Shown piece after piece: positions 20,155-30,132 of a stretch of DNA of 64,000 nucleotides. The notes below the pieces were generated by a model, which was not told the origin of the DNA, did no database searches, and was given only the letters and a program-made list of their open reading frames with translations. Each line of letters begins with the position of its first letter. Positions within the stretch are counted from its first letter, which is position 1. The position numbers and the translations under genes were made by a program. The stretch spans positions 1,710,001 through 1,774,000 of the forward strand of contig NC_009043.1 in the NCBI RefSeq assembly GCF_000209165.1. Direction: 5' to 3'. Source of the DNA: Scheffersomyces stipitis CBS 6054 (Eukaryota > Ascomycota > Pichiomycetes > Serinales > Debaryomycetaceae).

Positions 20155-21654
20155 TTAGTTTTCAGAAGATAACAACCACTGCTCGTAATTACCCTTGACT
20201 CTCAACTTGACATCGTCGATGGCGGCATTTTCAGCCGTCTTGTCGTTGATGTATTGAATCTCCAAATTTTCGCACTTCTTGATTGACTCAAGAATGATGC
20301 TGCCGTCGAACTCCTGGACGTTTTCGAGGGAGTTTTGGATACCGTTGATGATGATCTTCACTCTCTTGAAGTTCAAAATCAAGTCTAAGGCAATCCATCC
20401 TTCGGAGTCCATATTCTTTCTTAAGAAGATGTCCCTAAGCAAGTTTTCTAACGAGAAGTAGTAGTCGATTTGTTGAGTCAACGCTTGCTCAGGGTCTTGT
20501 TTAGGTGAGATTGGAGGGGGAATCTGCACTGGAGCTATTGCCACAGGTACAAAATGGCCCATATGAGGTGGCATCACCATGCCACCGTTGCGGTATCCGT
20601 TATTCTGCTGACGGTAGTTTCTATTGTTTGGTCTGAACTGGCCGTTCTGGGGTCTGTACGGACGGTTTTGGAATGTCTGAAAGTTCTGGTTCTGGATAAA
20701 TGGCTGCGGATGATAGAAACCGTTCTGAGGCAATCCCTGTGGTTGGGGCTGTTGACTGTACCTCTTGTTGTTGAACTGGCCATTATTGTTGGTAGTCGTA
20801 TTGTTATTGTTGTTAATTGGGTTGTTAAAACGTCTGAAGTTCTTTTGGTTGTTTACATTGACCTGACCAAACTTCTGGAATTGAGGGTTGAACTGTTGGT
20901 ACTGGTTGTTGATGTTGTTCACATCGAAGTCGCCAGCGTTATCAGGAACTTCTACAGCAGATTCTTCACCATTGCTGGCAACTTCTTCTGCATCATGCGC
21001 AGCAACTTCGTCTTTTTTGACAGATCCATTAGCTCCATTTTGCTTCTTAGCATTGGCACCACTGTCAGGAGAGCCCGACTGGTTGGAAGAAGCATTTTTA
21101 TTCGTGGAACCGTTCGCGTTTTTCTTTCTGTTTCTAGTCTGTTTCTGGTTGTTGTTTCTGGTGTTGGGCAAGACTACCTTAGCATTCATGGGCAACCATT
21201 GTTTGGTGATAGGCTTGATGAACTTCTGCTGATTGTTCTTGCTGGTGGGCTGGTTCTCGATCTTGTCAGGAGTAGGCCACTTGTGCTCGTCAACAACTGA
21301 GGAGTCTGAAGCAAGAGACGTGGTTGACCAGGCGGACTTAAGCGGAACTGGGGCTGGAGCCAAGCTCTTCTTTTCCTTCTTGGAAGCGTTAGGAGTAGAG
21401 CCAGCAGATGTAGAAGGAGTAGAAGTTGCCGAGTTGGAGGCAGTAGAAGGTTCTGAATCACCAGTGACAGCAGCAGACACTTCAACAGTAGAAGAAATAG
21501 AGGCAGTAGAAGCAGGTTCTTCGACGGTCTCAGTAGAAGAAATCACGATGGAGGAAGCAGAAGAGGCAGAAGCAGCAATAGGAACAGCAGCTTTTGAAGC
21601 TTCCAGGGAGGTTCCCTTGGCAGCGACATTGGCATATGAGATCGTGGAAGCCAT
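20155..21654 (-). CDS. SRO9: La-motif RNA-binding protein, Sro9/Slf1-like
   Basis: This 499-aa protein binds mRNA and in S. cerevisiae associates with translating ribosomes. The first ~120 residues are Ala/Ser/Thr-rich. There follow a Lys/Asn stretch (NNQKQTRNRKKN) and a long Asn/Gln/Pro/Arg-rich segment with NQFN-, RPQNGQ- and NNRNYRQQ-type repeats (about 245-370). The C-terminal La motif (about 380-465) is clear: LTQQIDYYFSLENLLRDIF, then MDSEGWIALDLILNFKRVK. Length and layout match Sro9 (434 aa in S. cerevisiae). Whether it equals Sro9 or Slf1 cannot be told from one copy. The upstream region holds a 16-bp palindrome and A3T7 motifs. Confidence 0.92.
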   Translation of the reverse strand: MASTISYANVAAKGTSLEASKAAVPIAASASSASSIVISSTETVEEPASTASISSTVEVSAAVTGDSEPSTASNSATSTPSTSAGSTPNASKKEKKSLAPAPVPLKSAWSTTSLASDSSVVDEHKWPTPDKIENQPTSKNNQQKFIKPITKQWLPMNAKVVLPNTRNNNQKQTRNRKKNANGSTNKNASSNQSGSPDSGANAKKQNGANGSVKKDEVAAHDAEEVASNGEESAVEVPDNAGDFDVNNINNQYQQFNPQFQKFGQVNVNNQKNFRRFNNPINNNNNTTTNNNGQFNNKRYSQQPQPQGLPQNGFYHPQPFIQNQNFQTFQNRPYRPQNGQFRPNNRNYRQQNNGYRNGGMVMPPHMGHFVPVAIAPVQIPPPISPKQDPEQALTQQIDYYFSLENLLRDIFLRKNMDSEGWIALDLILNFKRVKIIINGIQNSLENVQEFDGSIILESIKKCENLEIQYINDKTAENAAIDDVKLRVKGNYEQWLLSSEN

Positions 21655-23606
21655 TATTGTTGATGCTGTTGATAATTCAAACGTAGAATTAGGTATCGCT
21701 TGTTTGGTCGTGAAGTGGAAAATGCGATATGAAAAATCGATTTTTCACAGAGTCTCTCTTTGATGGATCAGAAATTTGACAGATGCAAAAGATTCTAGGG
21801 ATTTACGGCGCGTAGATGGACGGACGTTGCAGAACTAGTAATGAAAGCTTGATAGGTCTGGATCAGAATTGGCCAGACTGGGAGCTTTTGGGAGTTCTGA
21901 AATTTTTTTGGAACCGATTTAGTTGTAGAGCTGCAATTATAGCAGAGTTAACAGACTTTCTGGATGGAAATGCGGCGGGTCTGCTGGAATAGACAGTTCT
22001 TGATGGGACAGAAAGCTTGGACAATAGGCTGGCTGGAGTAAGACACTCTGTGGTGGAAGAATAGTGGAGCAACAGAGAGGGAAAGAAAGAAAGACGACGA
22101 AAAGTTGTACCTCTCTGCAAAATTTTTTTGCTAGTGCCAAATTTTTTTGTTTTTCGCCCTCACTAGGACTGCACACTGCAAAGGCGAGTGTGAAGAATAG
22201 AGAGAGATTGGCGAGAGCAGAGAATACAGAATACAGAAAGAATGGGGAGAATGGAGAATGGACAGTCTACTTGGAACAAACAGATACATAGAAAAAGAAA
22301 ACGAGGATATAAGAAAGGGTTTATACATAATGGGTTGATTTGTATACGTTTGGAAAAAGAGAGATTTCAAAGACTGCTAAATATATGTACGTATATGCAT
22401 ATTATATTGAGACAATTTAGTGAGAGAATGTCGCTAGGCTGAGGAGGAATTTGACCGTGAATCATGAGCTTTTCCCAGATCTGGGTCTAGTTTCTTCTGG
22501 TTTTTTCATTCAAGTAACGTTCTGTTAATTTCACCATCAACTTGTAATATAGTACTAGCGTCTTTCTCTCTCTCCCTCCGACTTTCTGGCCTGATTAGCG
22601 GATAATAGTCGCCTCGGTTACCCAAGCTGTCACTCCGGTACATGGAGCCTCTAAACTCTCTGAAGACAGTAACGTCCACCAGCCTCCAAAGTACCGCCCG
22701 GGCGTACATATGAGCACGACTGTACAGAACTTTCAGGAACCGATTGCAACCTCTCCAAAGAGTTGTAACTCGAGGTGAAGGTGCCTAAACGCGTCGTTAT
22801 CTGAGAGAAACAAGAGGCGAAAGCTAGCATAGGCTTCTACAACGAGCTGGCAGTAGCAAATTTGCCCGAGAGTTTTTATTCTGCGACTCTTTTCTTGAAT
22901 CTGACGATTTCTGCCTCTTATCGCATTCTGGATTTAAGTCTTACCAGGCTATTCTTAAGTATGGCTAACTTCCCTTCAGTATGTGCCAATTCTTAACTAT
23001 GGGCTTTCAAAATGGAAAAACTCTACACACTACTTGTGAGTCTTAACTATGGGACTCGAGAGTTTAACCTATCCGCACTGTTTATACTCTCTTCCTCGGC
23101 TCAGGTAACGTGACCCAGCTCAACTCAAAAACATCCACAATCCTTGAACTCTTGACCAGACTCTTCCTCATCCAGCACTGATCACACTGCCATTCACGTA
23201 AGCGCCGCCAAATATATCACTCTGTACGAGTCTCTACTACTCGTGAATTGTGCTAGATCGTTTTGTCCAGCCTTTCACCCTTAACTCGCGAATCTCACCG
23301 TTCCCTCGTCTTCCCCGTATTTTTCATACTAATCTGCTGCCCCACATTTGGATCTGTGTTTAGATCTTCAACGAATATCACCAGACACGAATAGACAACA
23401 CTTCCTTGTCTCTGCAGTGAATTGACACACTAGGCAGTACCAAGCCATAGCTTCAGTTGTGTTCACGTGTAGGTCCCTATCTCTTGTTCGTCTGATTGTT
23501 CCTTGCGAGTCAAGAACCACACGTCAGAGTTTTCAGGCTTCTCACGTTTTTCAATTTTTCACTTTTGCCGGAAAATTTTCAACTAGTTTGATTCCAATTT
23601 TCAGCC
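21655..23606. other. Divergent promoter region SRO9 / PXMP4-like
   Basis: This is 1.95 kb between divergent genes. Near SRO9 it holds the palindrome at 21731-21746 and three AAATTTTTTT motifs (21900, 22120, 22139) like the RRPE element of growth-regulated yeast genes. Around 22980-23050 the phrase cttaactatgg occurs twice. The rest is C/T-rich leader. No convincing gene or tRNA. Confidence 0.55.
21731..21746. promoter_or_regulatory. Perfect 16-bp palindrome upstream of SRO9
   Basis: GAAAAATCGATTTTTC is its own reverse complement. It lies 77-92 bp before the SRO9 ATG, so in the promoter or leader. A protein dimer site or an RNA hairpin are both possible. Confidence 0.4.
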
Positions 23607-24296
23607 ATGTCGTCGATTCTAACTAACCCGCTCTACCGTCCTCTTCTAGAGATCGTTAAGTCGGCCCGGAACGGTATTGTTTATGGAGGAAAAATCAGAT
23701 TTCTGCATGCTTTGGTCATCAACTTGCTCTATCGTTCTGGACCTCCTTTACCCCGATTGCGGGAGATTCTTCAAGCTACAAAGAACCATGCCGAAGTATT
23801 AGCTGGTTTTGCCATCATTTACAAGATTTGCTGCAAAATTTTGGCCAGCGACTCTTTCTTAGGTCCCAAAAACGGTAGGCTTATCAAGTTTTTATCAGGA
23901 GCGTTTGGCTCGTGGATCGTGTACTCGCAGCACTTTGGCTACTTCCATCCCGGGATAACCCACCAGATCACGTTGTACTGCTTCTCCAGAGTGTTGATTG
24001 CAGTAGGAAAGATACTATTGGATTCGTATTTGGGTCATGCTCAGCCTCAGTTCAAGAACTACAACGGTAACATCATTCTCTTCAAGGATCTCACCCCCAA
24101 CCAACAGAAAAAGTTGAAATCAGCGATATACAACAGATCATGGAAGTATTTTGCAGTGTTCACCTGGGCTCTAGTGATGCTCATCTACGACTACCAACCG
24201 CAATACTTGCAGAGCTCGTTGAGACACAGCATGGCTTACATTTACGATGTTGAAATGGATACCTGGAGCACCTGGAAGGACTTCATAGGTTTATAG
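23607..24296 (+). CDS. PXMP4: Peroxisomal membrane protein PXMP4/PMP24-like
   Basis: This 229-aa protein matches the PXMP4 (PMP24) family along its length. It has the SARNGIVYGGKIRFLHALV block near the N-terminus, then LLYRSG and LREILQATKNHAEVLAGF, YKICCKIL, a Gly-containing helix (SGAFGSWIVY), and a C-terminal LQSSLRHSMAYIYD motif. The family lies in the peroxisomal membrane and belongs to the Tim17/22/23-like fold; the precise role is unknown. About four hydrophobic segments are visible. The ATG follows an A-rich leader, tcagccATG. It is widespread in fungi and animals; S. cerevisiae has no clear orthologue. Confidence 0.88.
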   Translation: MSSILTNPLYRPLLEIVKSARNGIVYGGKIRFLHALVINLLYRSGPPLPRLREILQATKNHAEVLAGFAIIYKICCKILASDSFLGPKNGRLIKFLSGAFGSWIVYSQHFGYFHPGITHQITLYCFSRVLIAVGKILLDSYLGHAQPQFKNYNGNIILFKDLTPNQQKKLKSAIYNRSWKYFAVFTWALVMLIYDYQPQYLQSSLRHSMAYIYDVEMDTWSTWKDFIGL

Positions 24297-25495
24297 AGAG
24301 TAATAGTAGATTGCCTGGTGCACACTAAAAATCATATAAAGCCAGCAGTGGAGTCTATGAATAAATGCGTAATGACTACAGTTGCAATAGAGTGTAGATT
24401 CAGAGGAGCGAGTAGATATCAGCGAGCCGCCATTTGTGGAAGAAAAAGAATTTGTAGCAGTATCCAAGGAACCGTATAGTACTAAAGTCAGACTATTGTA
24501 TACTATTTAGGACTGTCTAAGAAGCGGAATATGAGTGTCGTATTTTATGTCCAAAGTAATGGTTGCGAAATGTAGAAATGAAAATGAAAGCGTACTGATC
24601 TGCCTCTAAAATTGAGCAGACAGAACTACCAATAAAGAGTTGACTCATTATCCAAATAGAAACAGATATCCCAGCAAGAACAGGACGGTGAGTCTGGGAG
24701 TAGAAGAATCTGGAAGACTGTGATTACTTAAGATACTGTGACGTGTGTAATTGCTGCGGACTACGGCAAGAAATCAAAAATGTAACACCTTTTTCCAAAA
24801 GAGCGAGGCGAATAGTTAAACGAAAAGGAACTGATGTTCCATTCTTTTCTGCTAGAGTCTCCATTCAGTATTCTACATTCACTACTTTTCAATCTGTCAA
24901 TCTCGTGTAACTGTTATTTTCTTCAGCGTAATTTTTCATTCTTTTTGCAATACTTTTACAAACTGCCAGTGCTTTACTTTTTGCCCTTTGGCTGCAGCCA
25001 TGACACTACTGAAGTGCTGCTGTAACCCACCAATAAAAATTCCTCTTCTACTTTTCCGTAATTTGATTTTCCACTGCTCCACATTTTGCTACTCTTACTG
25101 TTTGGTCTGCTTCTTCCACCTTCTATGGCTCCACTACTCCCGAGCCGAGTCTCGCTTTAAGCCCACGCACTATTTTAAACAATGAAGCTCTAAAACTCAG
25201 TATAACCTGCACACAACCCACCCAATATGGACACGCTGTTTCTCCAAGATTTACAGATTTATAAGCGTCGATTTTTCACTTTTTCATATACCATTTCTCT
25301 ACTCGAGTCCAATTGATTTGTTCCATACTCTTTCTACTTCATACGCTGTATACGTAGTATATTAGTTCCCACTATACGAGAATATCAGTATTCAAACTCA
25401 GTGTATTAGTTTTCAGTATTTTTCTCTACCAGAATTACTACTATTACTAATAAATACTCCATCTACCGCTACTACCTAGTACAATATATCATAGA
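24297..25495. other. Intergenic region and PDI1 promoter
   Basis: 3' region of the peroxisomal gene, then a T/C-rich promoter. The open frames at 24834-25185 are pyrimidine-rich and not protein-like. A TGACGTGT motif is annotated separately. The last 150 bp before the PDI1 ATG are rich in ACT and TAC, a typical yeast leader. Confidence 0.55.
24739..24746 (+). promoter_or_regulatory. Possible Hac1/UPRE-2 site upstream of PDI1
   Basis: TGACGTGT matches the UPRE-2-type core bound by the Hac1 bZIP factor, which induces PDI1 in the unfolded protein response. It is about 750 bp from the ATG, so the link is tentative. Confidence 0.25.
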
Positions 25496-27163
25496 ATGAA
25501 GTTCTGGAAATTCTCATCTTCTGTGCTTGCCACCCTTCTCGCTGTCGTCTCTGTCCAAGCTTCGGGACCAGCCGAAGGCGACGCTGTCGCCGATCCAAAC
25601 TCCGCTGTCGTAAAGCTTACGGCCGAGACATACAAACAGTTCCTTGACGAGAACCCTCTTGTTCTCGCCGAATACTTTGCCCCATGGTGTGGCTACTGTA
25701 AGATGTTGGGACCTGAATACGCCAAGGCTGCCAACTCGTTGAACGAAACCAACCCAAACATCAAGTTGGCCCAGATCGACTGTACCGAGGAAGAAGAACT
25801 CTGTCGTGACCAAGGTATCAGAGGCTACCCTACCTTGAAGGTTGTCTCCAACGGCGCCTATGCCGACTACGATGGCCCCAGAGATGCCGCCGGTATCGCC
25901 AACTATATGGTCAAACAGTCTTTGCCTGCCGTCCAAGTGCCAGCTGACGCTGACGCTTTGACTGCTGCTATTGAAGAACAGACCAAGCCATATGTCATCC
26001 AAGTAGGTGCTTCTACTGACTCTGACGCCGCTTCCGCCTACGAGCAAGTCGCTAAGGCCAATAGAAACGACTACTCTTTCTTCTCAGTGGAAGAGCCAGC
26101 TTTGGTCAAGGAATTGAACACGAAGTTTACCAATGTTAAAGTAACTGGCAAGTCCCCTTCATACTACGTAGTCCATCCTGGTCAATTGGATGACGTAAGA
26201 GAATTTGAAGGCAAGGACATCAATGCTGACACTTTGACCCTGTTTGTTACCACCGAAGTTGTTCCATACTTTGGCGACATCAACAGAGACACCTACTTGA
26301 CATACATGGGTTCTCCATTGCCTCTCGGCTACTACTTCTACAACACTGCTGAACAGAGAGCTGCTTTTGCTGACGAATTCTCGAAGTTGGGTAAGCAATA
26401 CCGTGGAAAGATCAACTTTGTCGGTTTAGACGCTACCCAATTCGGAAAGCACGCCGAGTCCATCAACATGGACCCAGCAATCGTGCCTTTGTTCGCCATC
26501 CAAGACACACCAAACAACAAGAAGTATGGTGTTAACCAAAAGGAAAACCCAGAAGGTCCATCTTTGAAGACGATCAAACAGTTCGTTGCTGACTACCTCG
26601 ACGACAAGTTGACTCCTATCGTCAAGTCTGAAGATTTGCCAACCGAAGAAGAAAAGAAAGCCAACCCAGTTGTCAAGTTGGTAGGCCACAACCACAACGA
26701 AATCATCGAAGATGTCTCCAAGGACATCTTTGTCAAGTACTATGCTCCATGGTGTGGCCACTGTAAGAAGATGGCTCCTATCTGGGAAGAATTGGCTTCC
26801 GTTTTTGGCTCCAACAAGGACGACGCCAAGGTGGTCGTTGCCGACATTGACCATACCAACAATGACGTCGTTCTTCCCTTCGAAATCGAAGGCTACCCAA
26901 CCTTGGTTTTATATCCTGCCAACGGTGAAGTTGACGAAAAGACCGGCTTGAGAAAGCCAGTTGTTTTCTCTGGCGCAAGAGAATTAGATGCCTTCATTGA
27001 CTTTGTAAAGGAAAATGGTGCCCTTGGTGTTGACGGCCATGTATTGAAGGCTGCTCAAGACAAGGCAGCTGCTGAAGCTGCTCCTGAAGAAGAAGAAGAA
27101 GCCGCTGAAGAAGTTAAAGAAGAAGCTGCTGAAGATGAGGATGTTGAACACGACGAGTTGTAA
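25496..27163 (+). CDS. PDI1: Protein disulfide isomerase
   Basis: A 555-aa ER-lumen oxidoreductase that forms and isomerises disulfides in secreted proteins. It has a signal peptide (about 1-22), a thioredoxin domain a with active site WCGYCK (about 65), redox-inactive domains b and b', a thioredoxin domain a' with WCGHCK (about 420), and an acidic Glu/Ala-rich tail ending in the retention signal HDEL. The first active site has Tyr where most PDIs have His. Only one CTG codon was noticed (in TLTLF), as expected for a highly expressed gene in a CUG-Ser yeast. It is convergent with GID7. Confidence 0.97.
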   Translation: MKFWKFSSSVLATLLAVVSVQASGPAEGDAVADPNSAVVKLTAETYKQFLDENPLVLAEYFAPWCGYCKMLGPEYAKAANSLNETNPNIKLAQIDCTEEEELCRDQGIRGYPTLKVVSNGAYADYDGPRDAAGIANYMVKQSLPAVQVPADADALTAAIEEQTKPYVIQVGASTDSDAASAYEQVAKANRNDYSFFSVEEPALVKELNTKFTNVKVTGKSPSYYVVHPGQLDDVREFEGKDINADTLTLFVTTEVVPYFGDINRDTYLTYMGSPLPLGYYFYNTAEQRAAFADEFSKLGKQYRGKINFVGLDATQFGKHAESINMDPAIVPLFAIQDTPNNKKYGVNQKENPEGPSLKTIKQFVADYLDDKLTPIVKSEDLPTEEEKKANPVVKLVGHNHNEIIEDVSKDIFVKYYAPWCGHCKKMAPIWEELASVFGSNKDDAKVVVADIDHTNNDVVLPFEIEGYPTLVLYPANGEVDEKTGLRKPVVFSGARELDAFIDFVKENGALGVDGHVLKAAQDKAAAEAAPEEEEEAAEEVKEEAAEDEDVEHDEL

Positions 27164-27558
27164 GTTTCCTGAAATCAGGCTATAGCTTTCTGTATAATGT
27201 CATGTTTAAAAGTGAGTGCAGTATTGTAATATAAACTTGAATTTGTATTAAATTGTAACTATGTTGTATTCGTTCGCTTCTTTAGCTAGAATATAAGTAG
27301 ATGTAGAGAATCAAACCTATTCTGTTAGGGCAAGCTTTGATACCATTGCTGTGGTTGGGAGATGGTTGCACTATGCCTAGGAGTTAATTTACTATTACGT
27401 TGTCGTATTCGTTTCGTTAGCTAGTGTATATGTCATGTCATGTTACGATAGAGTAGAACAAATACTACCTAGGGCTATTTTAGTAGTAGTCGAGAAGTAT
27501 TTGTGGCCATGCTCTTGGAGTTATCGCAACAGACTTTTTTTATAATTAGCCTCTTGTA
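27164..27558. other. Convergent 3' regions of PDI1 and GID7
   Basis: AT-rich, with poly(A)-signal-like TATATA and AATAAA-type words. The phrase tcgttcgc/tcgtttcgtta-gcta recurs (about 27268 and 27410) as a loose repeat. No gene. Confidence 0.6.
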
Positions 27559-30132
27559 CTAGCTCCAGTCGGACGGACCCCATATCTTCACATACCGATC
27601 ATCCCCCACGGAGCACCACAATTTACCGTAATCCTTGGATCCATGTTTGGCTCTGCCTCCATTACGGTTCCAGTCTACAGAATTACACAAACCGTTGTGT
27701 CCCTTGATTCGAGTGATTAGTTGGCCGGTATGGAGCTTCCAGAAATAGATATAGCCATCGTCGGAGCCAGACATCACCAACTCCTCTTGATCTGTATCTT
27801 CTACAAGATATCCAAATGCTGACCGAACGATATAGGAACTCTGAGAATGACCGATGAACCTACGGTAGAGAATGGGTTTCTGTATATTCTTGCCATCACC
27901 CTGTGATAAACCAGAAATATCCCATACCTGTAGCTCTTCTGGAGCCGAGCTCAAGAGGAAGTATTTTCCATTGTTGGAAACGGAACACGATGTCAAACGA
28001 CCTCTGACAGTGATAGAGGCAAGTCTTTTAGTAGTTGCTTCCTGATTCAATAAGTCTGGAATCTTGTAGAAGTGGATCTGGCGATCGTTGTTGGCTGTGA
28101 TCAATACCTTTCCATCTGGAGAGATCGACAAGTCGTTGATTCTGTTGAAGTTATTTTCGAGCTTTTTCTTCATCGACGACTTTTCATCTTGTTTGGACTT
28201 GGACTTGATGCCAGCTGAAGAGCCCTGCTCCTCATCGCCAAACACTACATTGTCGTCTTCTTCCATCATAAGAACGTCACCTGATTTGGTTTCGTCGGTT
28301 CTCAACTTGGAGAGTTCAGCCTCTTCGCCGTCAAGTTCATCAAGAAGCTCATTGTCGTCGTCGTCTTCGATATTGCCATAGAAGTCGAATAGTTCTACTC
28401 CATCGACATCAAACGCCTTCAACACCTTATCCGGCAGCCCGATGATGAACTGCGGTCTGGTGCTGTTGGCATTCAAACCGGACTTGGGTAAGAACTCACA
28501 CGTCCAGGTCTTGATGTCTGGACCTAAAGTGAAGCAACTGAGCAACTTGAATTCGTCTTCAGTTGCAGCAATGCCAGATTCATCCATTGAACGCGTAATT
28601 CGCTTCTTGGATGAATGGTGCAACTGTGATACAGACCATATTCTCACTACAGTGTCCATACTACAACTTACAATGTACTGTTCGTCTGGGTCCCAGCAAC
28701 AGTAGATAACAGCTCTTGTTTTCCCTCCAGATGGTTTGGTGGAAAATGGAACGAAAACCTGACCATCGATTGCAGGCGAAGATTCCAACAGCTTCAACAT
28801 CTCAAAGTTGTTGTGGACATCGTAAATGATAAGTCTTCCGTCAAGAGAACCAGTAGCTAAGAACCGCCCCAGAGGTGAAAACCGTGTGAACCACACCTCG
28901 TGCGAATGAAACATCAAGCTGTGGATCAACGTGCTGGGGAAGTAGTTTACCTTGAAGAAATGGTCCATTTCCCGAAGAGGTTTTCCCAAGAGAAACGGTT
29001 CGCTCTTCTGATTCAAACGCTTGTTAGACTCGACTTTCGTACGTGGTGGTAAGTAGAACGGATTTTGCAGCTTCTGGTACGCGAGGGCCTGATCGATCAA
29101 CGTCTGTAAGTAATTGCTGGGGATATTATATACCTCGTCAAAGCTACGCAAGCGATCGTTCAAGCGAAATATCTTTCCCAAGAACGTTTCTACCAATACA
29201 CTACGTAATTCCAGCAAGGGATTGGTGGCTCTAACACTCACATTGACAGGATAACCAAAGAAGTACTTGGAGTGGAGAATGCGGTGGACAAAACTAAGAC
29301 CAGGTTCGATTTTGTCAGACACCAACAGCAACAATAACGTTGATTCTGATTCTCGAGTCAACTGTGAAAGAAGTTCAGAGCCAAATATTGGGGCGAATCC
29401 ACTGGAATCTGAACTTATATCAGGGAATTCGTCTGTCGAATAGTATTCTTCATCGATGGACTCTGCAGTTTCCATCTTAGTATGGGGTTTCTTCTCTTCG
29501 GTATTCAATTTGGCCGTGATTTGGTCCAAAACAGGCATAAGTTTCTCCCTCAAGTATGCCAACATCAAGTTCTGATCAATAGGCGTAGCTGGAGAAGTGC
29601 TTGGAGCCGAGAGAGAAGATATCAACAGCTCGAAGAAAGAGGTTCTTCTCACCAAGTAAAGCACTATAAGAACAACTGTCTTGGGATCAGGTGATTCGAC
29701 AAGGAGTTCTTCGAAATTGACTTGATAATTGGCTCCAGTAGTATTAGAGGTTTTGCTAGCAGCCTTGTTAGTGTCAATACTGCTAATATTTGTGTTGGTG
29801 TTACTACTGCTGAATTTGCTTTTACCGTTGCTACTGCTTTCACTAGCCTGAATGGAATTAGTCGAAAACACGTTGGTGTTCTTGTTGTCGAAGTTCAGCA
29901 AAACGGCAACGAGATATGACTCGATAGTCAAGTAGCTACCTGCGCGGAGTTCTCCGTTGAACCACTCAATCATGGCTATCTGGCCATTTTCCTTGGAGAC
30001 TGAGTCTGACGGTGCAGAGGAGCTGAGCCGAGATTCGACGATGGCACGGCCTAGCTCGTCTGCCACGCGGCCATAGCCCAACTCGTCGAGCGACTTCTGG
30101 ATCAATTGCAACACAAACTCGTCTGCTGCCAT
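27559..30132 (-). CDS. GID7: GID/CTLH ubiquitin ligase subunit Gid7 (WDR26-like)
   Basis: This 857-aa protein is a subunit of the GID E3 ligase, which degrades gluconeogenic enzymes. The start is set at the ATG at 30132 (MAADEFVLQL) because LisH (about 4-35) follows directly; the frame stays open 77 codons upstream but those residues look random. A CTLH-like segment (IEWFNGELRAGSYLTIESYL, about 48-75) comes next. WD40 repeats start at about 405 (HSHEVWFTRFSPLGRFLATG) and end with SVGDDRYVKIWGP. A Ser/Asn-rich insert sits near residues 90-125, and an acidic insert (about 590-660) interrupts the propeller. The CTLH/CRA domain and the C-terminal WD pattern fit Gid7/WDR26. Confidence 0.88.
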   Translation of the reverse strand: MAADEFVLQLIQKSLDELGYGRVADELGRAIVESRLSSSAPSDSVSKENGQIAMIEWFNGELRAGSYLTIESYLVAVLLNFDNKNTNVFSTNSIQASESSSNGKSKFSSSNTNTNISSIDTNKAASKTSNTTGANYQVNFEELLVESPDPKTVVLIVLYLVRRTSFFELLISSLSAPSTSPATPIDQNLMLAYLREKLMPVLDQITAKLNTEEKKPHTKMETAESIDEEYYSTDEFPDISSDSSGFAPIFGSELLSQLTRESESTLLLLLVSDKIEPGLSFVHRILHSKYFFGYPVNVSVRATNPLLELRSVLVETFLGKIFRLNDRLRSFDEVYNIPSNYLQTLIDQALAYQKLQNPFYLPPRTKVESNKRLNQKSEPFLLGKPLREMDHFFKVNYFPSTLIHSLMFHSHEVWFTRFSPLGRFLATGSLDGRLIIYDVHNNFEMLKLLESSPAIDGQVFVPFSTKPSGGKTRAVIYCCWDPDEQYIVSCSMDTVVRIWSVSQLHHSSKKRITRSMDESGIAATEDEFKLLSCFTLGPDIKTWTCEFLPKSGLNANSTRPQFIIGLPDKVLKAFDVDGVELFDFYGNIEDDDDNELLDELDGEEAELSKLRTDETKSGDVLMMEEDDNVVFGDEEQGSSAGIKSKSKQDEKSSMKKKLENNFNRINDLSISPDGKVLITANNDRQIHFYKIPDLLNQEATTKRLASITVRGRLTSCSVSNNGKYFLLSSAPEELQVWDISGLSQGDGKNIQKPILYRRFIGHSQSSYIVRSAFGYLVEDTDQEELVMSGSDDGYIYFWKLHTGQLITRIKGHNGLCNSVDWNRNGGRAKHGSKDYGKLWCSVGDDRYVKIWGPSDWS

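Noticed and set aside
20554..21300. 248-aa plus-strand ORF opposite SRO9
   Set aside because: Antisense shadow of a low-complexity coding region; the La-motif protein is on the other strand.
25514..26047. Antisense ORFs over PDI1
   Set aside because: Shadow frames of a clearly identified gene with strong codon bias.
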